From Herbaspirillum sp. 3R11 (lineage in GTDB: Bacteria > Pseudomonadota > Gammaproteobacteria > Burkholderiales > Burkholderiaceae_D), in assembly GCF_004563925.1 (NCBI RefSeq), contig NZ_SPNJ01000001.1:868001-932000 (forward strand): a DNA stretch of 64,000 bases, in the 5' to 3' direction. The notes beneath the pieces were generated by a model. The model was not told the origin of the DNA. It saw only the letters and a program-made list of their open reading frames with translations, and did no database searches. The position numbers and the translations under genes were made by a program. Every line of letters starts with the position of its first letter. Positions within the stretch are counted from its first letter, which is position 1. Below are positions 1-11,241 of this stretch, in pieces.

Positions 1-2069
<2,069 letters not shown>

Positions 2070-2089
2070 GCTGTAAGAAGATAACAACC

Positions 2090-3583
2090 ATGATGCAGTC
2101 AACTTTTCCTCTCCTTAGCCTTGCGATCTGGTGTCCGGTCGCGTTCGGCATACTCGTCCTGGCCGTGGGCCGCGACGACAATCCATCCGTCGCACGCTGG
2201 CTGGCGCTGCTCGGCGCCGTCGTCAGCCTGCTGGTAACCATCCCGCTGGTCCTGCATTTCGATGCGGCCGCGCACGGTTACCAGTTCGTCGAGAAGACGC
2301 CCTGGATCGATCGTTTCAACATCAGCTATTTCCTCGGCATTGACGGCCTGTCGCTGTGGTTCATTCCGCTGACCGCCTTCATCACCGTGATCGTGGTACT
2401 GGCCGGCTGGGAAGTGATCCAGAAGCGCGTCGGCCAATACATGGGTGCGTTCCTGATCCTGTCGGGCCTGATGATCGGCGTGTTCTCGGCGCTCGACGGC
2501 ATGCTGTTCTACGTGTTCTTCGAAGCGACCCTGATCCCGATGTTCATCATCGTGGGTGTCTGGGGCGGCGCCAATCGTGTGTACGCGGCCTTCAAGTTCT
2601 TCCTGTACACCTTGCTCGGCTCGCTGCTGATGCTGATCGCACTGATCTACCTGTACATCGTGTCCGGCGGCAGCTTCGAAATCCCGACATGGCATCAATT
2701 GCCGCTGTCGATGATCGAGCAAAAACTGCTGTTCTTCGCATTCCTGATGGCATTTGCGGTCAAGGTGCCGATGTGGCCGGTGCATACCTGGCTGCCTGAC
2801 GCCCACGTGGAAGCGCCTACCGGCGGCTCCATCGTGCTGGCTGCGATCATGCTGAAGCTGGGTGCTTACGGTTTCCTGCGTTTCTCGCTGCCGATCGCTC
2901 CTGACGCCAGCCACGCGCTGTCCGGTTTCATGATCACGCTGTCGCTGGTCGCGGTGATCTACATCGGCCTGGTCGCACTGGTGCAGCAGGACATGAAGAA
3001 ACTGGTCGCGTACTCGTCGATCGCCCACATGGGCTTCGTCACGCTGGGCTTCTTCATGTTCAACGACATGGCGGTGCAGGGCGGTATCGCACAGATGATT
3101 TCCCACGGCTTCGTGTCGGGCGCGATGTTCATGTGTATCGGCGTGCTGTACGACCGCATGCATACCCGTGAAATCGCCCAGTACGGCGGTGTGGTCAACA
3201 AGATGCCGCGCTTCGCTGCTTTCTTCATCCTGTTCTCGCTGGCCAACTGCGGTCTGCCTGCGACCTCCGGTTTCGTCGGCGAATTCATGGTGATCCTGGG
3301 CGCTGTCAAGTTCAACTTCTGGATCGGCCTGCTGTCGGCAACCGCCCTGATCCTGGGTGCGGCTTACTCGCTGTGGCTGACCAAGCGCGTGATCTTCGGC
3401 GCGGTGACCAATCACCACGTGGAAGAACTGACCGACGTCAACAAGCGCGAATTCTTCATCCTCGGCCTGCTGGCGATCGCGGTGCTGGTGATGGGTCTGT
3501 ACCCGGCGCCGGTGACGGACACCATGCAGACTTCGGTCAGCGATCTGTTGAAGCACGTGTCGGTCTCCAAGATCGGCAACTAA
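2090..3583 (+). CDS. nuoM: NADH-quinone oxidoreductase subunit M
   Basis: Second antiporter-like proton-pumping subunit of complex I, 497 residues, the normal family length. The ATG at 2090 (then ATG at 2093) was chosen because the protein then starts at the first membrane helix (MMQSTFPLLSLAIWCPVAFG); an in-frame opening further upstream overlaps nuoL and has no membrane character. The conserved channel glutamate is in FFEATLIPMFIIVGVWGG and the lysine in AVKVPMWPVHTWLPDAHVEA. Roughly 14 hydrophobic segments are visible. It lies in the operon between nuoL (20-base gap) and nuoN (166-base gap). Confidence 0.97.
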   Translation: MMQSTFPLLSLAIWCPVAFGILVLAVGRDDNPSVARWLALLGAVVSLLVTIPLVLHFDAAAHGYQFVEKTPWIDRFNISYFLGIDGLSLWFIPLTAFITVIVVLAGWEVIQKRVGQYMGAFLILSGLMIGVFSALDGMLFYVFFEATLIPMFIIVGVWGGANRVYAAFKFFLYTLLGSLLMLIALIYLYIVSGGSFEIPTWHQLPLSMIEQKLLFFAFLMAFAVKVPMWPVHTWLPDAHVEAPTGGSIVLAAIMLKLGAYGFLRFSLPIAPDASHALSGFMITLSLVAVIYIGLVALVQQDMKKLVAYSSIAHMGFVTLGFFMFNDMAVQGGIAQMISHGFVSGAMFMCIGVLYDRMHTREIAQYGGVVNKMPRFAAFFILFSLANCGLPATSGFVGEFMVILGAVKFNFWIGLLSATALILGAAYSLWLTKRVIFGAVTNHHVEELTDVNKREFFILGLLAIAVLVMGLYPAPVTDTMQTSVSDLLKHVSVSKIGN

Positions 3584-3749
3584 GTAAAGTAACAAGGCAT
3601 CGGTGCTGCTGCAGTGTGCAGCGCCGACGCCGGCAAGCAATTCGGTACGACGTTTCGAAACAGGCAGGGCAGGCGAAGTGCAGGCCCGGCTGAAAACGGC
3701 GGCAACGGTAAGCGGACAAAATACGCGGACGAAACTAAGCGGTAACTAA

Positions 3750-5261
3750 ATGAACAACATGAATCTGATCCCTGTCTATCCGGAAATATTTCTGCTGATT
3801 GCGACCTCCGCAATCCTGCTGATCGATATGTTTTTGCCGGATGCAAAGCGCGTCATCACCTACGTGCTGTCCTTGCTGGCGCTGGTAGGCTGTGCAGTGC
3901 TGACCTTCACCAACTACGCAAGCGGCGAAACGGTCTACACTTTCAGCAACATGTTCGTCTCGGATCCGCTGTCGAGCCTGCTGAAACTGTTCTCCTACCT
4001 GGCCATCGGCCTGACGCTGATCTACGGACGTCAATACAACTCCGACCGCGGCATCGTCGGCGGCGGTCACCTCGGCGGCGAGTTCTACGCGCTGACGCTG
4101 TTCGCGCTGCTGGGCCAGATGGTCATGATCTCCGGCAACAGCTTCCTGTCCATCTACCTGGGCCTGGAACTGATGTCGCTGTCGCTGTACGCGCTGGTCG
4201 CCCTGCGCCGCGACAATGTCGGCTCGACCGAAGCCGCGATGAAGTACTTCATCCTCGGTGCACTGGCTTCCGGTTTCCTGCTGTACGGTATCTCGATGCT
4301 TTATGGCGCCACCGGTTCGCTGGAACTGAACGACGTCTTCCGCGCCATCGTTTCGGGCACCGTCGACCGCAACGTGCTGGTGTTCGGCATCGTGTTCGTG
4401 GTGGCTGGCCTGGCATTCAAACTGGGCGCCGTGCCGTTCCACATGTGGGTGCCTGACGTCTATCACGGCGCACCGACACCGGTGACCCTGCTGATCGGCG
4501 GCGCGCCGAAACTGGCAGCGTTCGCGATGGTGTTCCGCATCCTGGTCGAAGGCCTGCTGCCGCTGGCGATCGATTGGCAACAAATGCTGATGGTGCTGGC
4601 CGTGTTGTCGATCATCGTCGGTAACGTGACCGCGCTTGCGCAGACCAACATCAAACGCATGCTGGCGTACTCGACCATCTCGCACATGGGCTTCATGTTG
4701 CTGGGCATGATGTCGGGCGTGGTCGACGGCAACCTGTTCCAGGCCGTCAATGCCTACAGCTCGTCGCTGTTCTATGCGATTACTTACGTGCTGACCACGC
4801 TGGGCACCTTCGGCGTGATCCTGCTGATGTCGCGCTCCGGTTTCGAAGCCGACACGCTCGACGATTTCAAGGGCCTGAATCAACGCAGCCCATGGTTTGC
4901 CGGCATCATGCTGGTGCTGATGTTCTCGCTGGCGGGTATTCCTCCGATGGTCGGCTTCTACGCCAAGCTGTCGGTGCTGCAAGCGGTGCTGGGCACCGGC
5001 CAGATCTGGCTGGCAGTGCTGGCCGTGGTGTTCTCCCTGGTCGGCGCGTTCTACTACCTGCGCGTGATCAAGAACATGTACTTCGATGATCCAGCCGACA
5101 GCGGCAAGATCACTGCCAGCTTCGACGTGCGCATTGCGCTGAGCCTGAACGGTATCGCAGCGCTGGGCCTCGGTCTGTGGCCTGGTCACCTGATGGACGC
5201 CTGCACCAACGCCATCGTCACCACGCTGGCGACGTTCCTCAGCAAAGTCATCGCAGCGTAA
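3750..5261 (+). CDS. nuoN: NADH-quinone oxidoreductase subunit N
   Basis: Third antiporter-like subunit of complex I, 503 residues. Conserved motifs include [19 protein letters not shown] (channel glutamate) and [20 protein letters not shown] (lysine plus the WVPDVY signature). The ATG at 3750 is followed by another at 3759 ([13 protein letters not shown]); either could be used. The 166-base gap after nuoM holds no gene. It contains a short imperfect hairpin near 3600-3625 without a T-run, so read-through from nuoM is likely. This is the last nuo gene; a DUF2818 gene follows after 13 bases. Confidence 0.97.
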   Translation: MNNMNLIPVYPEIFLLIATSAILLIDMFLPDAKRVITYVLSLLALVGCAVLTFTNYASGETVYTFSNMFVSDPLSSLLKLFSYLAIGLTLIYGRQYNSDRGIVGGGHLGGEFYALTLFALLGQMVMISGNSFLSIYLGLELMSLSLYALVALRRDNVGSTEAAMKYFILGALASGFLLYGISMLYGATGSLELNDVFRAIVSGTVDRNVLVFGIVFVVAGLAFKLGAVPFHMWVPDVYHGAPTPVTLLIGGAPKLAAFAMVFRILVEGLLPLAIDWQQMLMVLAVLSIIVGNVTALAQTNIKRMLAYSTISHMGFMLLGMMSGVVDGNLFQAVNAYSSSLFYAITYVLTTLGTFGVILLMSRSGFEADTLDDFKGLNQRSPWFAGIMLVLMFSLAGIPPMVGFYAKLSVLQAVLGTGQIWLAVLAVVFSLVGAFYYLRVIKNMYFDDPADSGKITASFDVRIALSLNGIAALGLGLWPGHLMDACTNAIVTTLATFLSKVIAA

Positions 5262-5274
5262 AGCGAAGCCGCCA

Positions 5275-5589
5275 GTGAACGTTTCCCTGCTGAGCTGGTG
5301 TGTCATCGTGTTGGCGGTCCTGGCCGCCAACCTTCCTTTCTTCAATCAGCAGTTGTTCGCGCTGATCCCCCTCAGCAAGTCGTCCGATTATCGCAAGCCG
5401 GTATGGGTGCGCTTGCTGGAGCTGGTGGCCCTGTATTTCATCGTCGGCGCGATCGCGCATTTCTTCGAAGCCAATATCGGCAATGCCTTTGCCCAGCGCT
5501 GGGAATTTTATGCCGTCACCGGCTGTCTGTTCCTGGTGTTGGCGTATCCGGGCTACGTCGTGCGCTATCTGCGCAAGAGCCACGCCTGA
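5275..5589 (+). CDS. DUF2818 family small membrane protein
   Basis: A 104-residue protein with three to four hydrophobic segments and a short charged loop around residues 37-46 (SSDYRKPVWVR). Its length and pattern match the DUF2818 family, found just after nuoN in many betaproteobacteria. That steady position suggests a role in assembly or stability of complex I, but no function is known to me. The start is a GTG at 5275, 13 bases after the nuoN stop, so it is very probably co-transcribed and translated with the nuo operon. The downstream Nudix gene begins 82 bases later. Confidence 0.85.
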   Translation: MNVSLLSWCVIVLAVLAANLPFFNQQLFALIPLSKSSDYRKPVWVRLLELVALYFIVGAIAHFFEANIGNAFAQRWEFYAVTGCLFLVLAYPGYVVRYLRKSHA

Positions 5590-5671
5590 GCTGCGCCGGC
5601 CTGTGCCCGACACATGTCGCGGCGACAAGATTTTCTTTCTCCATCCACGCTTATTGATTGCCTGATTTCCT

Positions 5672-6235
5672 ATGGACGCACATCTCAAAGAAAGCAAGGT
5701 AGACGGCCAGCTGGTCTACGAAGGGCACTTCCTCAAGGTCCAGCGCGACACGATCCAACTGCCTGATGGCAAGCACGCAATACGCGAACATATTCGTCAT
5801 CCAGGCGCGGTGGTGATCCTGCCGTTGTTCGACGATGGCTCGGTGCTGCTGGAGCGTCAGTTCCGCTATCCGCTTGACCAGGTCTTCATCGAATTCCCGG
5901 CCGGGAAGATCGATGCCGGCGAAGACCATCTGGCCTGCGCCAAGCGCGAGCTGCAGGAAGAAACCGGCTACACCGCCACCGACTGGCAATTCGTCTGCAC
6001 CATCCACAACGCAATTGCCTACTCGGACGAGCACCTCGACATCTATCTGGCGCGCGGCCTGACGGCTGGCGAGCGCAAGCTCGACGACGGCGAGTTCCTC
6101 GACATCTACAAGGCGCCGCTGTCGGAATTGCTGGAGCAGGTCCGGCTGGGCCAGGTGACCGACGTCAAGACGGTCATCGGCGCGTTCTGGCTGGAAAAAA
6201 TCATCAACGGACAATGGACCTTGCCGGGCGCGTAA
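5672..6235 (+). CDS. Nudix hydrolase, ADP-ribose pyrophosphatase type
   Basis: A 187-residue Nudix enzyme, probably hydrolysing ADP-ribose or related nucleoside diphosphate sugars in the cytoplasm. The Nudix box is complete at residues 78-100: G78, E84, R92, E93, E96, E97 and G99 all fit GX5EX7REUXEEXGU. The segment before it (QFRYPLDQVFIEFPAGK) is typical of the ADPRase/YffH subgroup; the exact substrate is inferred. It is the last gene of the nuo transcription unit, and a strong palindromic terminator follows 29 bases after its stop. A link to NAD turnover alongside complex I is plausible but not shown by the sequence. Confidence 0.9.
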   Translation: MDAHLKESKVDGQLVYEGHFLKVQRDTIQLPDGKHAIREHIRHPGAVVILPLFDDGSVLLERQFRYPLDQVFIEFPAGKIDAGEDHLACAKRELQEETGYTATDWQFVCTIHNAIAYSDEHLDIYLARGLTAGERKLDDGEFLDIYKAPLSELLEQVRLGQVTDVKTVIGAFWLEKIINGQWTLPGA

Positions 6236-6264
6236 TCGCTGGTCCGGATATGCCGCAAAAACAG

Positions 6265-6293
6265 AAGGCTTCGATACGTATCGAAGCCTTTTT
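6265..6293. terminator. Perfect palindromic bidirectional terminator
   Basis: A perfect 26-base palindrome (AAGGCTTCGATAC followed by its exact complement) ends in a run of five T. It closes the nuo/Nudix unit. On the opposite strand the same stem is followed by CTGTTTTTG, so it can also stop the convergent hydrolase gene that ends at 6314. Confidence 0.88.
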
Positions 6294-6313
6294 CGTTTGA
6301 GCTACCGAACAAC

Positions 6314-7384
6314 TCAGCGTTGCGGCAGCGTTTTCAAAAAGTCGCCGACTTGCCTGGCATAGAATTTTGAAAAGCTCGTCGTCCCATGCCCACGCGTTTC
6401 CGCGCTCGCGGGTATCAGATACAACTCGGCGTTCTTCAACTGCTTCAAGGCCGCAATCATCGTTCCAGTCTCAGGCGGATTGCGCTCGTCGTCGGCCGAA
6501 TTGATCGCCAGCAGAGGCGCCTGGATGCGCGTCAGATTCGGCATGGCATTGAAGTCAGCCGACGATCCCCATTGATAGATGAAATCGTTGGCGTCCGCCG
6601 TCACCGGCGCATTCAAACGGTCATCAACGATCTTGTCGGCTTGCGCGCGCGTCGGCGCCAGCGCCTGGTAGGCGAGGGTGCCGCCGGCGGTGGCAATGCC
6701 GAACATGGTGTTGGCCAGGCGCAGCGAAGGTGGCTGCGTGGTGTAGTTGCCGCCGTTCCAGGCCGGGTCCTGTTTGATCGATTCGACCAGCATGCGTCGC
6801 ATCATCCAGTTGCGGCTCGCCATCTCGATTGGTTGCGACGCCATCGGCACCAGCCCATCCATCATCGCCGGATAGGTTTCCCCCCACATCCAGGTCTGCA
6901 TGCCACCCATGGAATTGCCCATCACCAGGCGCAGGTGTTTGACGCCCAGGCCTTCTGTCACCAGCCGGTATTGTGCCAGCACCATGTCAGCGTAATTGTA
7001 TTGCGGGAATTTCGCGCGGAGCCCGTCGGACGGCTTGGCCGATTTTCCGACGCCGATGGCGTCCGGCATGATCACGTAATACTTGCTCGCATCAAGTGGC
7101 TGTCCCGGGCCCAGCATCTCGCCGGCGAAATCCTTGGCGACCATGTCGGCGCCGCTGCGATAGGTGCCGTGCAACAGCAGCACCGCCGGATTGGCCGGAT
7201 CGCCGACGGTGATGTAATGCAGTTTGAAGTTGTTCAGCGTCTCACCGGTATGGAAGGTGAAGGAGGGCGCAATCCAATCGGCTTCGCGCTGTTGCGGATA
7301 GCCGGCGGCGTGGGCCGCAGTCGACAGCAGGGAAGATGAAAGCAGCAAGGGGGCGATGATGCCCAGGGCAAGTCTCCGAATCAT
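6314..7384 (-). CDS. Secreted alpha/beta-fold hydrolase, MetX/homoserine acetyltransferase-like
   Basis: A 356-residue alpha/beta hydrolase with an N-terminal signal peptide (residues 1-27, MIRRLALGIIAPLLL...AAHAA), so probably periplasmic. The nucleophile elbow is GNSMGG with S158; the acid is likely in NSADDERNPPE and the histidine in ETRGHGTT near the C-terminus. The fold resembles the MetX acyltransferase family, but export argues against methionine biosynthesis, so the substrate is unknown. The start at 7384 was chosen because it gives the signal peptide and has GAGGA about 10 bases upstream; a longer opening from 7465 lacks both. Convergent with the Nudix gene. Confidence 0.82.
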   Translation of the reverse strand: MIRRLALGIIAPLLLSSSLLSTAAHAAGYPQQREADWIAPSFTFHTGETLNNFKLHYITVGDPANPAVLLLHGTYRSGADMVAKDFAGEMLGPGQPLDASKYYVIMPDAIGVGKSAKPSDGLRAKFPQYNYADMVLAQYRLVTEGLGVKHLRLVMGNSMGGMQTWMWGETYPAMMDGLVPMASQPIEMASRNWMMRRMLVESIKQDPAWNGGNYTTQPPSLRLANTMFGIATAGGTLAYQALAPTRAQADKIVDDRLNAPVTADANDFIYQWGSSADFNAMPNLTRIQAPLLAINSADDERNPPETGTMIAALKQLKNAELYLIPASAETRGHGTTSFSKFYARQVGDFLKTLPQR

Positions 7385-7469
7385 TTTTATAGTCCTCGTA
7401 AGCGAAGGTGGTCTTATGCGACAGGCCATACTAAATGAAATCCGCCTGCCTCGCTGTGACGGCAATGCC

Positions 7470-7507
7470 GAAACAAAAACGGCGCTTCGTTTGAGCGAAG
7501 CGCCGTT
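7470..7507 (-). terminator. Rho-independent terminator of the ETF-QO gene
   Basis: A 12-base stem (7478-7489 with 7496-7507, sequence AACGGCGCTTCG and its complement) with a 6-base loop. On the minus strand it is followed by TTTTGTTT. It lies 22 bases after the stop of the minus-strand gene ending at 7530. Confidence 0.85.
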
Positions 7508-7529
7508 CTTGTTTGAAGCAGGAAGCCGA

Positions 7530-9206
7530 TTACATGTTCGAATAATTCGGCCCGCCGCCGCCTTCCGGCGTGACCCACACGATGTTCTGCGTCGGGTCCT
7601 TGATGTCGCAGGTCTTGCAGTGCACGCAGTTCTGCGCGTTGATCTGCAGGCGGTCCGTATTGTCGTCGTTCTTCACGAACTCATACACGCCGGCAGGGCA
7701 GTAACGCGCCTCCGGACCGGCATACTTCGCCAGGTTGATGCCGACCGGTATCGACGGGTCTCTCAGCGTCAGGTGGACCGGCTGGTCTTCGGCATGGTTG
7801 GTGTTCGAGATGAACACCGATGACAGGCGATCAAAGGTCAGCTTGCCATCCGGCTTCGGATACGCAATCGGCGTGAAGTCGGACGCCGGCTTCAGGCATT
7901 CGTGATCGGCATGCGTGTGATGCAGCGTCCACGGCGCCTTGCCGCCGAACAGCACCTGATCGATACCGACCAGCAGCGTCCCGGTGTACAGGCCCTTGCT
8001 CATCGACGGCTTGAAGTTGCGCGCCTTGTGCAGTTCTTCATGCAGCCAGGACTTCTCGAACGCGGCGCTGTACGCCGTCAGTTCGTCGAACTGGCGATCA
8101 TTGCTCAAGGCCTCAAAAACAGCTTCTGCGGCAAGCATGCCGGTCTTGATGGCGGCATGGCTGCCTTTGATGCGCGAGGCGTTCAGGAAGCCCGCATCGC
8201 AGCCGATCAGTGCGCCGCCCGGGAAGGTCAGCTTCGGCAGCGACTGCAAACCGCCGGCGGTAATCGCGCGCGCGCCGTAGGCGAGACGCTTGCCGCCTTC
8301 GAAGAACTTGCGGATTTCAGGATGGGTCTTGTAACGCTGGAATTCTTCGTACGGCGACAGGTAGGGATTCTCGTACGCGAGGCCGACCACGTAGCCGACC
8401 GCGACTTGATTATTCTCCAGGTGATACAGGAAGGAGCCGCCGTAAGTGCCACTGTCGAGCGGCCAGCCGGCGGTGTGTACGACCAGGCCGGGCTTGTGCA
8501 TCTTCGGATCGATTTCCCAGATTTCCTTGATGCCGATGGCGTAGGTTTGCGGATCCTTGCCGGCGTCGAGTTTGTACTTGGCGATCAGTTGTTTGCCCAG
8601 ATGGCCGCGCGCGCCTTCGGCAAAGAAGGTGTACTTCGCATGCAGCTCCATGCCCAGCTGGAACGCGCCGGTCGGCTCGCCGTGGCGGTCCACGCCCATG
8701 TTGCCGGTAGCGACGCCCTTGACCGAGCCGTCGTCGTTGTAGAGTACTTCAGCAGCCGCAAAGCCCGGGAAGATTTCCACACCCAGCGCTTCAGCCTGCT
8801 GACCCAGCCAGCGGGTCACGTTGGCCAGCGAGATGACGTAGTTGCCATGGTTCTGGAAACAGGCTGGCAGCATCCACGACGGGGTCTTGTATGCCTTGCT
8901 GGCGGAGAGAAAAAGGAAGCGGTCTTCGGTGACTTCGGTGTTGAGCGGCGCGCCGAGTTCTTTCCAGTTGGGGAACAGTTCGGTGATCGCCTGCGGATCC
9001 ATGACCGCGCCGGAGAGGATGTGGGCGCCGACTTCGCTGCCTTTTTCCAGCACGCAGACCGAGACTTCCTTGCCGGCTTCTGCCGCCAGCTGCTTGATGC
9101 GGATGGCCGACGACAGGCCGGCGGGGCCGCCGCCGACAACGACGACGTCGTATTCCATTGCTTCGCGCGGCCCGTACTGCGCCAGCAAGTCTTGAGGTTG
9201 AGTCAT
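7530..9206 (-). CDS. Electron transfer flavoprotein-ubiquinone oxidoreductase (ETF-QO)
   Basis: A 558-residue membrane-associated flavoprotein that passes electrons from ETF (from fatty acid and amino acid oxidation) to ubiquinone. The FAD-binding glycine motif VVVVGGGPAGLSSA is at about residues 20-33. The C-terminal 4Fe-4S ferredoxin-like domain has CPAGVYEF followed by NCVHCKTCDIKDPTQN, supplying the four cysteines. Length and domain order are those of the bacterial ETFDH family. The gene is single, with a terminator downstream and a 277-base AT-rich divergent promoter region upstream. There is a TetR-like palindrome there, consistent with control by fatty-acid or branched-chain metabolism (inference). 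Confidence 0.95.
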   Translation of the reverse strand: MTQPQDLLAQYGPREAMEYDVVVVGGGPAGLSSAIRIKQLAAEAGKEVSVCVLEKGSEVGAHILSGAVMDPQAITELFPNWKELGAPLNTEVTEDRFLFLSASKAYKTPSWMLPACFQNHGNYVISLANVTRWLGQQAEALGVEIFPGFAAAEVLYNDDGSVKGVATGNMGVDRHGEPTGAFQLGMELHAKYTFFAEGARGHLGKQLIAKYKLDAGKDPQTYAIGIKEIWEIDPKMHKPGLVVHTAGWPLDSGTYGGSFLYHLENNQVAVGYVVGLAYENPYLSPYEEFQRYKTHPEIRKFFEGGKRLAYGARAITAGGLQSLPKLTFPGGALIGCDAGFLNASRIKGSHAAIKTGMLAAEAVFEALSNDRQFDELTAYSAAFEKSWLHEELHKARNFKPSMSKGLYTGTLLVGIDQVLFGGKAPWTLHHTHADHECLKPASDFTPIAYPKPDGKLTFDRLSSVFISNTNHAEDQPVHLTLRDPSIPVGINLAKYAGPEARYCPAGVYEFVKNDDNTDRLQINAQNCVHCKTCDIKDPTQNIVWVTPEGGGGPNYSNM

Positions 9207-9483
9207 GGAGTGTCCCGTATGGTTTTGGTTGGAATATTTTTGCGAACGATCGTGCTATTGTTCAATATTTTGCGAGAGAATGCTAGTCTGCAACGCAAAT
9301 ATGTTCGCGATGCCAAGTATTTTATGTGATTTCCCTCTTGTAAGTATGGAAATGGAATCCCGCGCAGTCGATCCGAAACCGATAAGAAATAGGGCCGGAG
9401 CTGCCACAGCATCGCCAGGAAAGATGAAATAAATTCAACAATGAATGAATCGCTTTAGCGCGCAACGAAAGGCAAGCCCCGCA
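9207..9483. promoter_or_regulatory. Divergent control region, ETF-QO / thioesterase, with repeated AATATTTTGCGA motifs
   Basis: AT-rich for this genome. AATATTTTTGCGA at 9233-9245 and AATATTTTGCGA at 9264-9275 form a direct repeat 31 bases apart; a shorter inverted copy, CGCAAATAT, is at 9294-9302. Between the first two is the perfect palindrome ACGATCGT (9246-9253). Such cores are common in TetR-family operators, including those of fatty-acid regulators in betaproteobacteria (from memory, not checked). The region lies directly in front of the ETF-QO start at 9206. Confidence 0.4.
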
Positions 9484-9894
9484 ATGACAGACAAGATACT
9501 GATTCACACCTCGCGCATGGACGTGCGCTGGGGCGACATGGACGCCTTCAATCACGTCAACAACACCGTCTATTTCCGCTACATGGAACAGACCCGTATC
9601 GAGTGGCTGGAAGCCATCGGCGTCGGCATTGAGGCTGACGGGCTGGGCCCGGTGATCGTCAATGCGCACTGCAGCTTCCTGCGCCAGCTCAAGTATCCGG
9701 CCGACATTGAGGTCCGCATGTACGCACAGCCTCCCGGCCGTTCCAGTGTGGAAACTACCTATGAAATCCGGCGTGTCGATCAGCCCGAAATCATTTATGC
9801 TGAGGGCGGCGCAAAGATCGTGTGGGTTAATTTCAAACAAGAAAAATCGGTTCCACTACCCGAAAGCATCCGTCAGACCCTGACAGGTTTGTAA
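9484..9894 (+). CDS. Acyl-CoA thioesterase, 4HBT / YbgC-FadM family
   Basis: A 136-residue single hot-dog domain enzyme that cleaves acyl-CoA thioesters. The catalytic aspartate motif WGDMDAFNHVNNTVYFRYM is near residues 16-34 and matches the YbgC/FadM type. The ATG at 9484 gives the usual family start (MTDKILIHTSRMDVRWGD); an in-frame ATG 13 codons upstream at 9445 is possible, and neither has a strong ribosome binding site. The gene is divergent from ETF-QO across a shared control region, consistent with a role in acyl-CoA metabolism. The specific substrate is not deducible. Confidence 0.88.
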   Translation: MTDKILIHTSRMDVRWGDMDAFNHVNNTVYFRYMEQTRIEWLEAIGVGIEADGLGPVIVNAHCSFLRQLKYPADIEVRMYAQPPGRSSVETTYEIRRVDQPEIIYAEGGAKIVWVNFKQEKSVPLPESIRQTLTGL

Positions 9895-10019
9895 GTTTCG
9901 AGAAAGGTAGATGCGACAGAATCAGCCCCGATACCGATGCTGCGGAGAACCCGAAGCGGAGGAGAGTTAGTCCACAACAAGATGGTCTGGCCACATAATT
10001 AAACCCAGGAGGAAGACAA

Positions 10020-11171
10020 ATGACTTACAAGACCCAAGCTCTGGTTGCAGCAGCATTGCTGAGCCTTTCCCTTTCCAGCCAAGCTGCCGACCCGATCAAG
10101 ATCGGCGTGTCCGGCCCGTTCACCGGCGGTTCCGCGCCGATGGGCGTGTCCATGCGCGACGGCGTCAAGCTGGCCGTGGCTGAAATCAACGCTGCAGGCG
10201 GCCTGCTGGGCCGTCAGGTGCAGATCGTTGAACGCGACGATGAAGCCAAGAACGAACGCGGTGTGCAAATTGCACAAGAAATGATCAACAAGGAAAAGGT
10301 CGTCGCCACTGTTGGTTACGCCAACACCGGCGTGGCACTGGCTTCGCAGCGCTTCTACCAGGAAGCCAAGATTCCTGTGATCACCAACGTCGCCACCGGC
10401 TCCGTGGTCACCAAGCAGTTCGAAAAAGACAAAGACAATTACATCTTCCGCACTTCGGCCAACGACGCAATCCAGGCCAAGATGCTGGCTGATGAAGCCA
10501 TCGACAAGCAAAAGTACACCAAGGTCGCGATTCTGGCCGACTCGACCAACTACGGTCAGCTCGGACGTGAAGATCTGGAAAAGGCTCTTGCCGCCAAGAA
10601 GATCACGCCTGTCGCCATCGAAAAGTACAACCTCAAGGACGTCGACATGACGGCCCAGTTGCTGAAGTCCAAGCAAGGCGGCGCGCAAGTCGTGCTGACT
10701 TACGGCATCGGTCCTGAACTGGCGCAAATCGCCAACGGCATGGAAAAGCTGAACTGGCACGTGCCTATCATCGGCAGCTGGCCGCTGTCGATGGGTAACT
10801 TCATCGACAATTCCGGCAAGAACGGCAACGGCGCACGCATGCCGCAAACCTTCATCCAGGACGGCGACACGCCAAAGCGCAAGGCCTTCATCGAAGCCTA
10901 CCAAAAGGCTTACAAGGTTGACCGCATGCCATCGGCCGTGTCCGCTGCCCAAGGCTACGATTCAGTCCTGTTGCTGGCCGCAGCGATCAAGCAAGCCGGC
11001 TCCACGGACGGCGAAAAAGTCCGCGGCGCGCTGGAAAGCCTGAACACCAAGATTGAAGGCGTTGTCACCACGTACAACAAGCCATTCACGCGCGACGATC
11101 ACGAAGCCATCAAGGCCAACATGGTCGTGATGGGCGAAGTCAAAAACGGCCGCGTCGTACTCGGCAAATAA
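10020..11171 (+). CDS. livK: Branched-chain amino acid ABC transporter, periplasmic binding protein
   Basis: A 383-residue type I periplasmic binding protein of the LivK/LivJ family. The signal peptide (residues 1-22, ending SLSSQA) precedes the mature start ADPIKIGVSGPFTGGSAPMG, typical of the family. Two alpha/beta lobes follow. A good ribosome binding site (AGGAGGAAGACAA) places the start at 10020. It is the first gene of the transporter cluster, but a strong terminator follows it, so it is probably made in excess over the membrane components, as is usual for binding proteins. The ligand is likely Leu/Ile/Val or a related amino acid; other amides cannot be excluded. Confidence 0.92.
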   Translation: MTYKTQALVAAALLSLSLSSQAADPIKIGVSGPFTGGSAPMGVSMRDGVKLAVAEINAAGGLLGRQVQIVERDDEAKNERGVQIAQEMINKEKVVATVGYANTGVALASQRFYQEAKIPVITNVATGSVVTKQFEKDKDNYIFRTSANDAIQAKMLADEAIDKQKYTKVAILADSTNYGQLGREDLEKALAAKKITPVAIEKYNLKDVDMTAQLLKSKQGGAQVVLTYGIGPELAQIANGMEKLNWHVPIIGSWPLSMGNFIDNSGKNGNGARMPQTFIQDGDTPKRKAFIEAYQKAYKVDRMPSAVSAAQGYDSVLLLAAAIKQAGSTDGEKVRGALESLNTKIEGVVTTYNKPFTRDDHEAIKANMVVMGEVKNGRVVLGK

Positions 11172-11204
11172 GTCTGACGGCAACGTAATTTGTCGTTAAA
11201 GCAT

Positions 11205-11241
11205 AAAGGCCAGTCCTTGCGATCCGGGGACTGGCCTTTTT
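11205..11241 (+). terminator. Terminator between livK and livH
   Basis: A perfect 12-base stem, AAAGGCCAGTCC with GGACTGGCCTTT, 11-base loop, ending in TTTTT. It lies 33 bases after the livK stop and 267 bases before livH, so it probably acts as a partial terminator that separates binding-protein from permease expression. Confidence 0.85.

Noticed and set aside
2099-5345. Very long antisense reading frames opposite nuoM and nuoN (over 500 codons each)
   Set aside because: They are rich in Arg, His, Gln and Asp, typical of the complement of GC-rich membrane protein codons, and have no family motifs. The sense-strand genes are certain.
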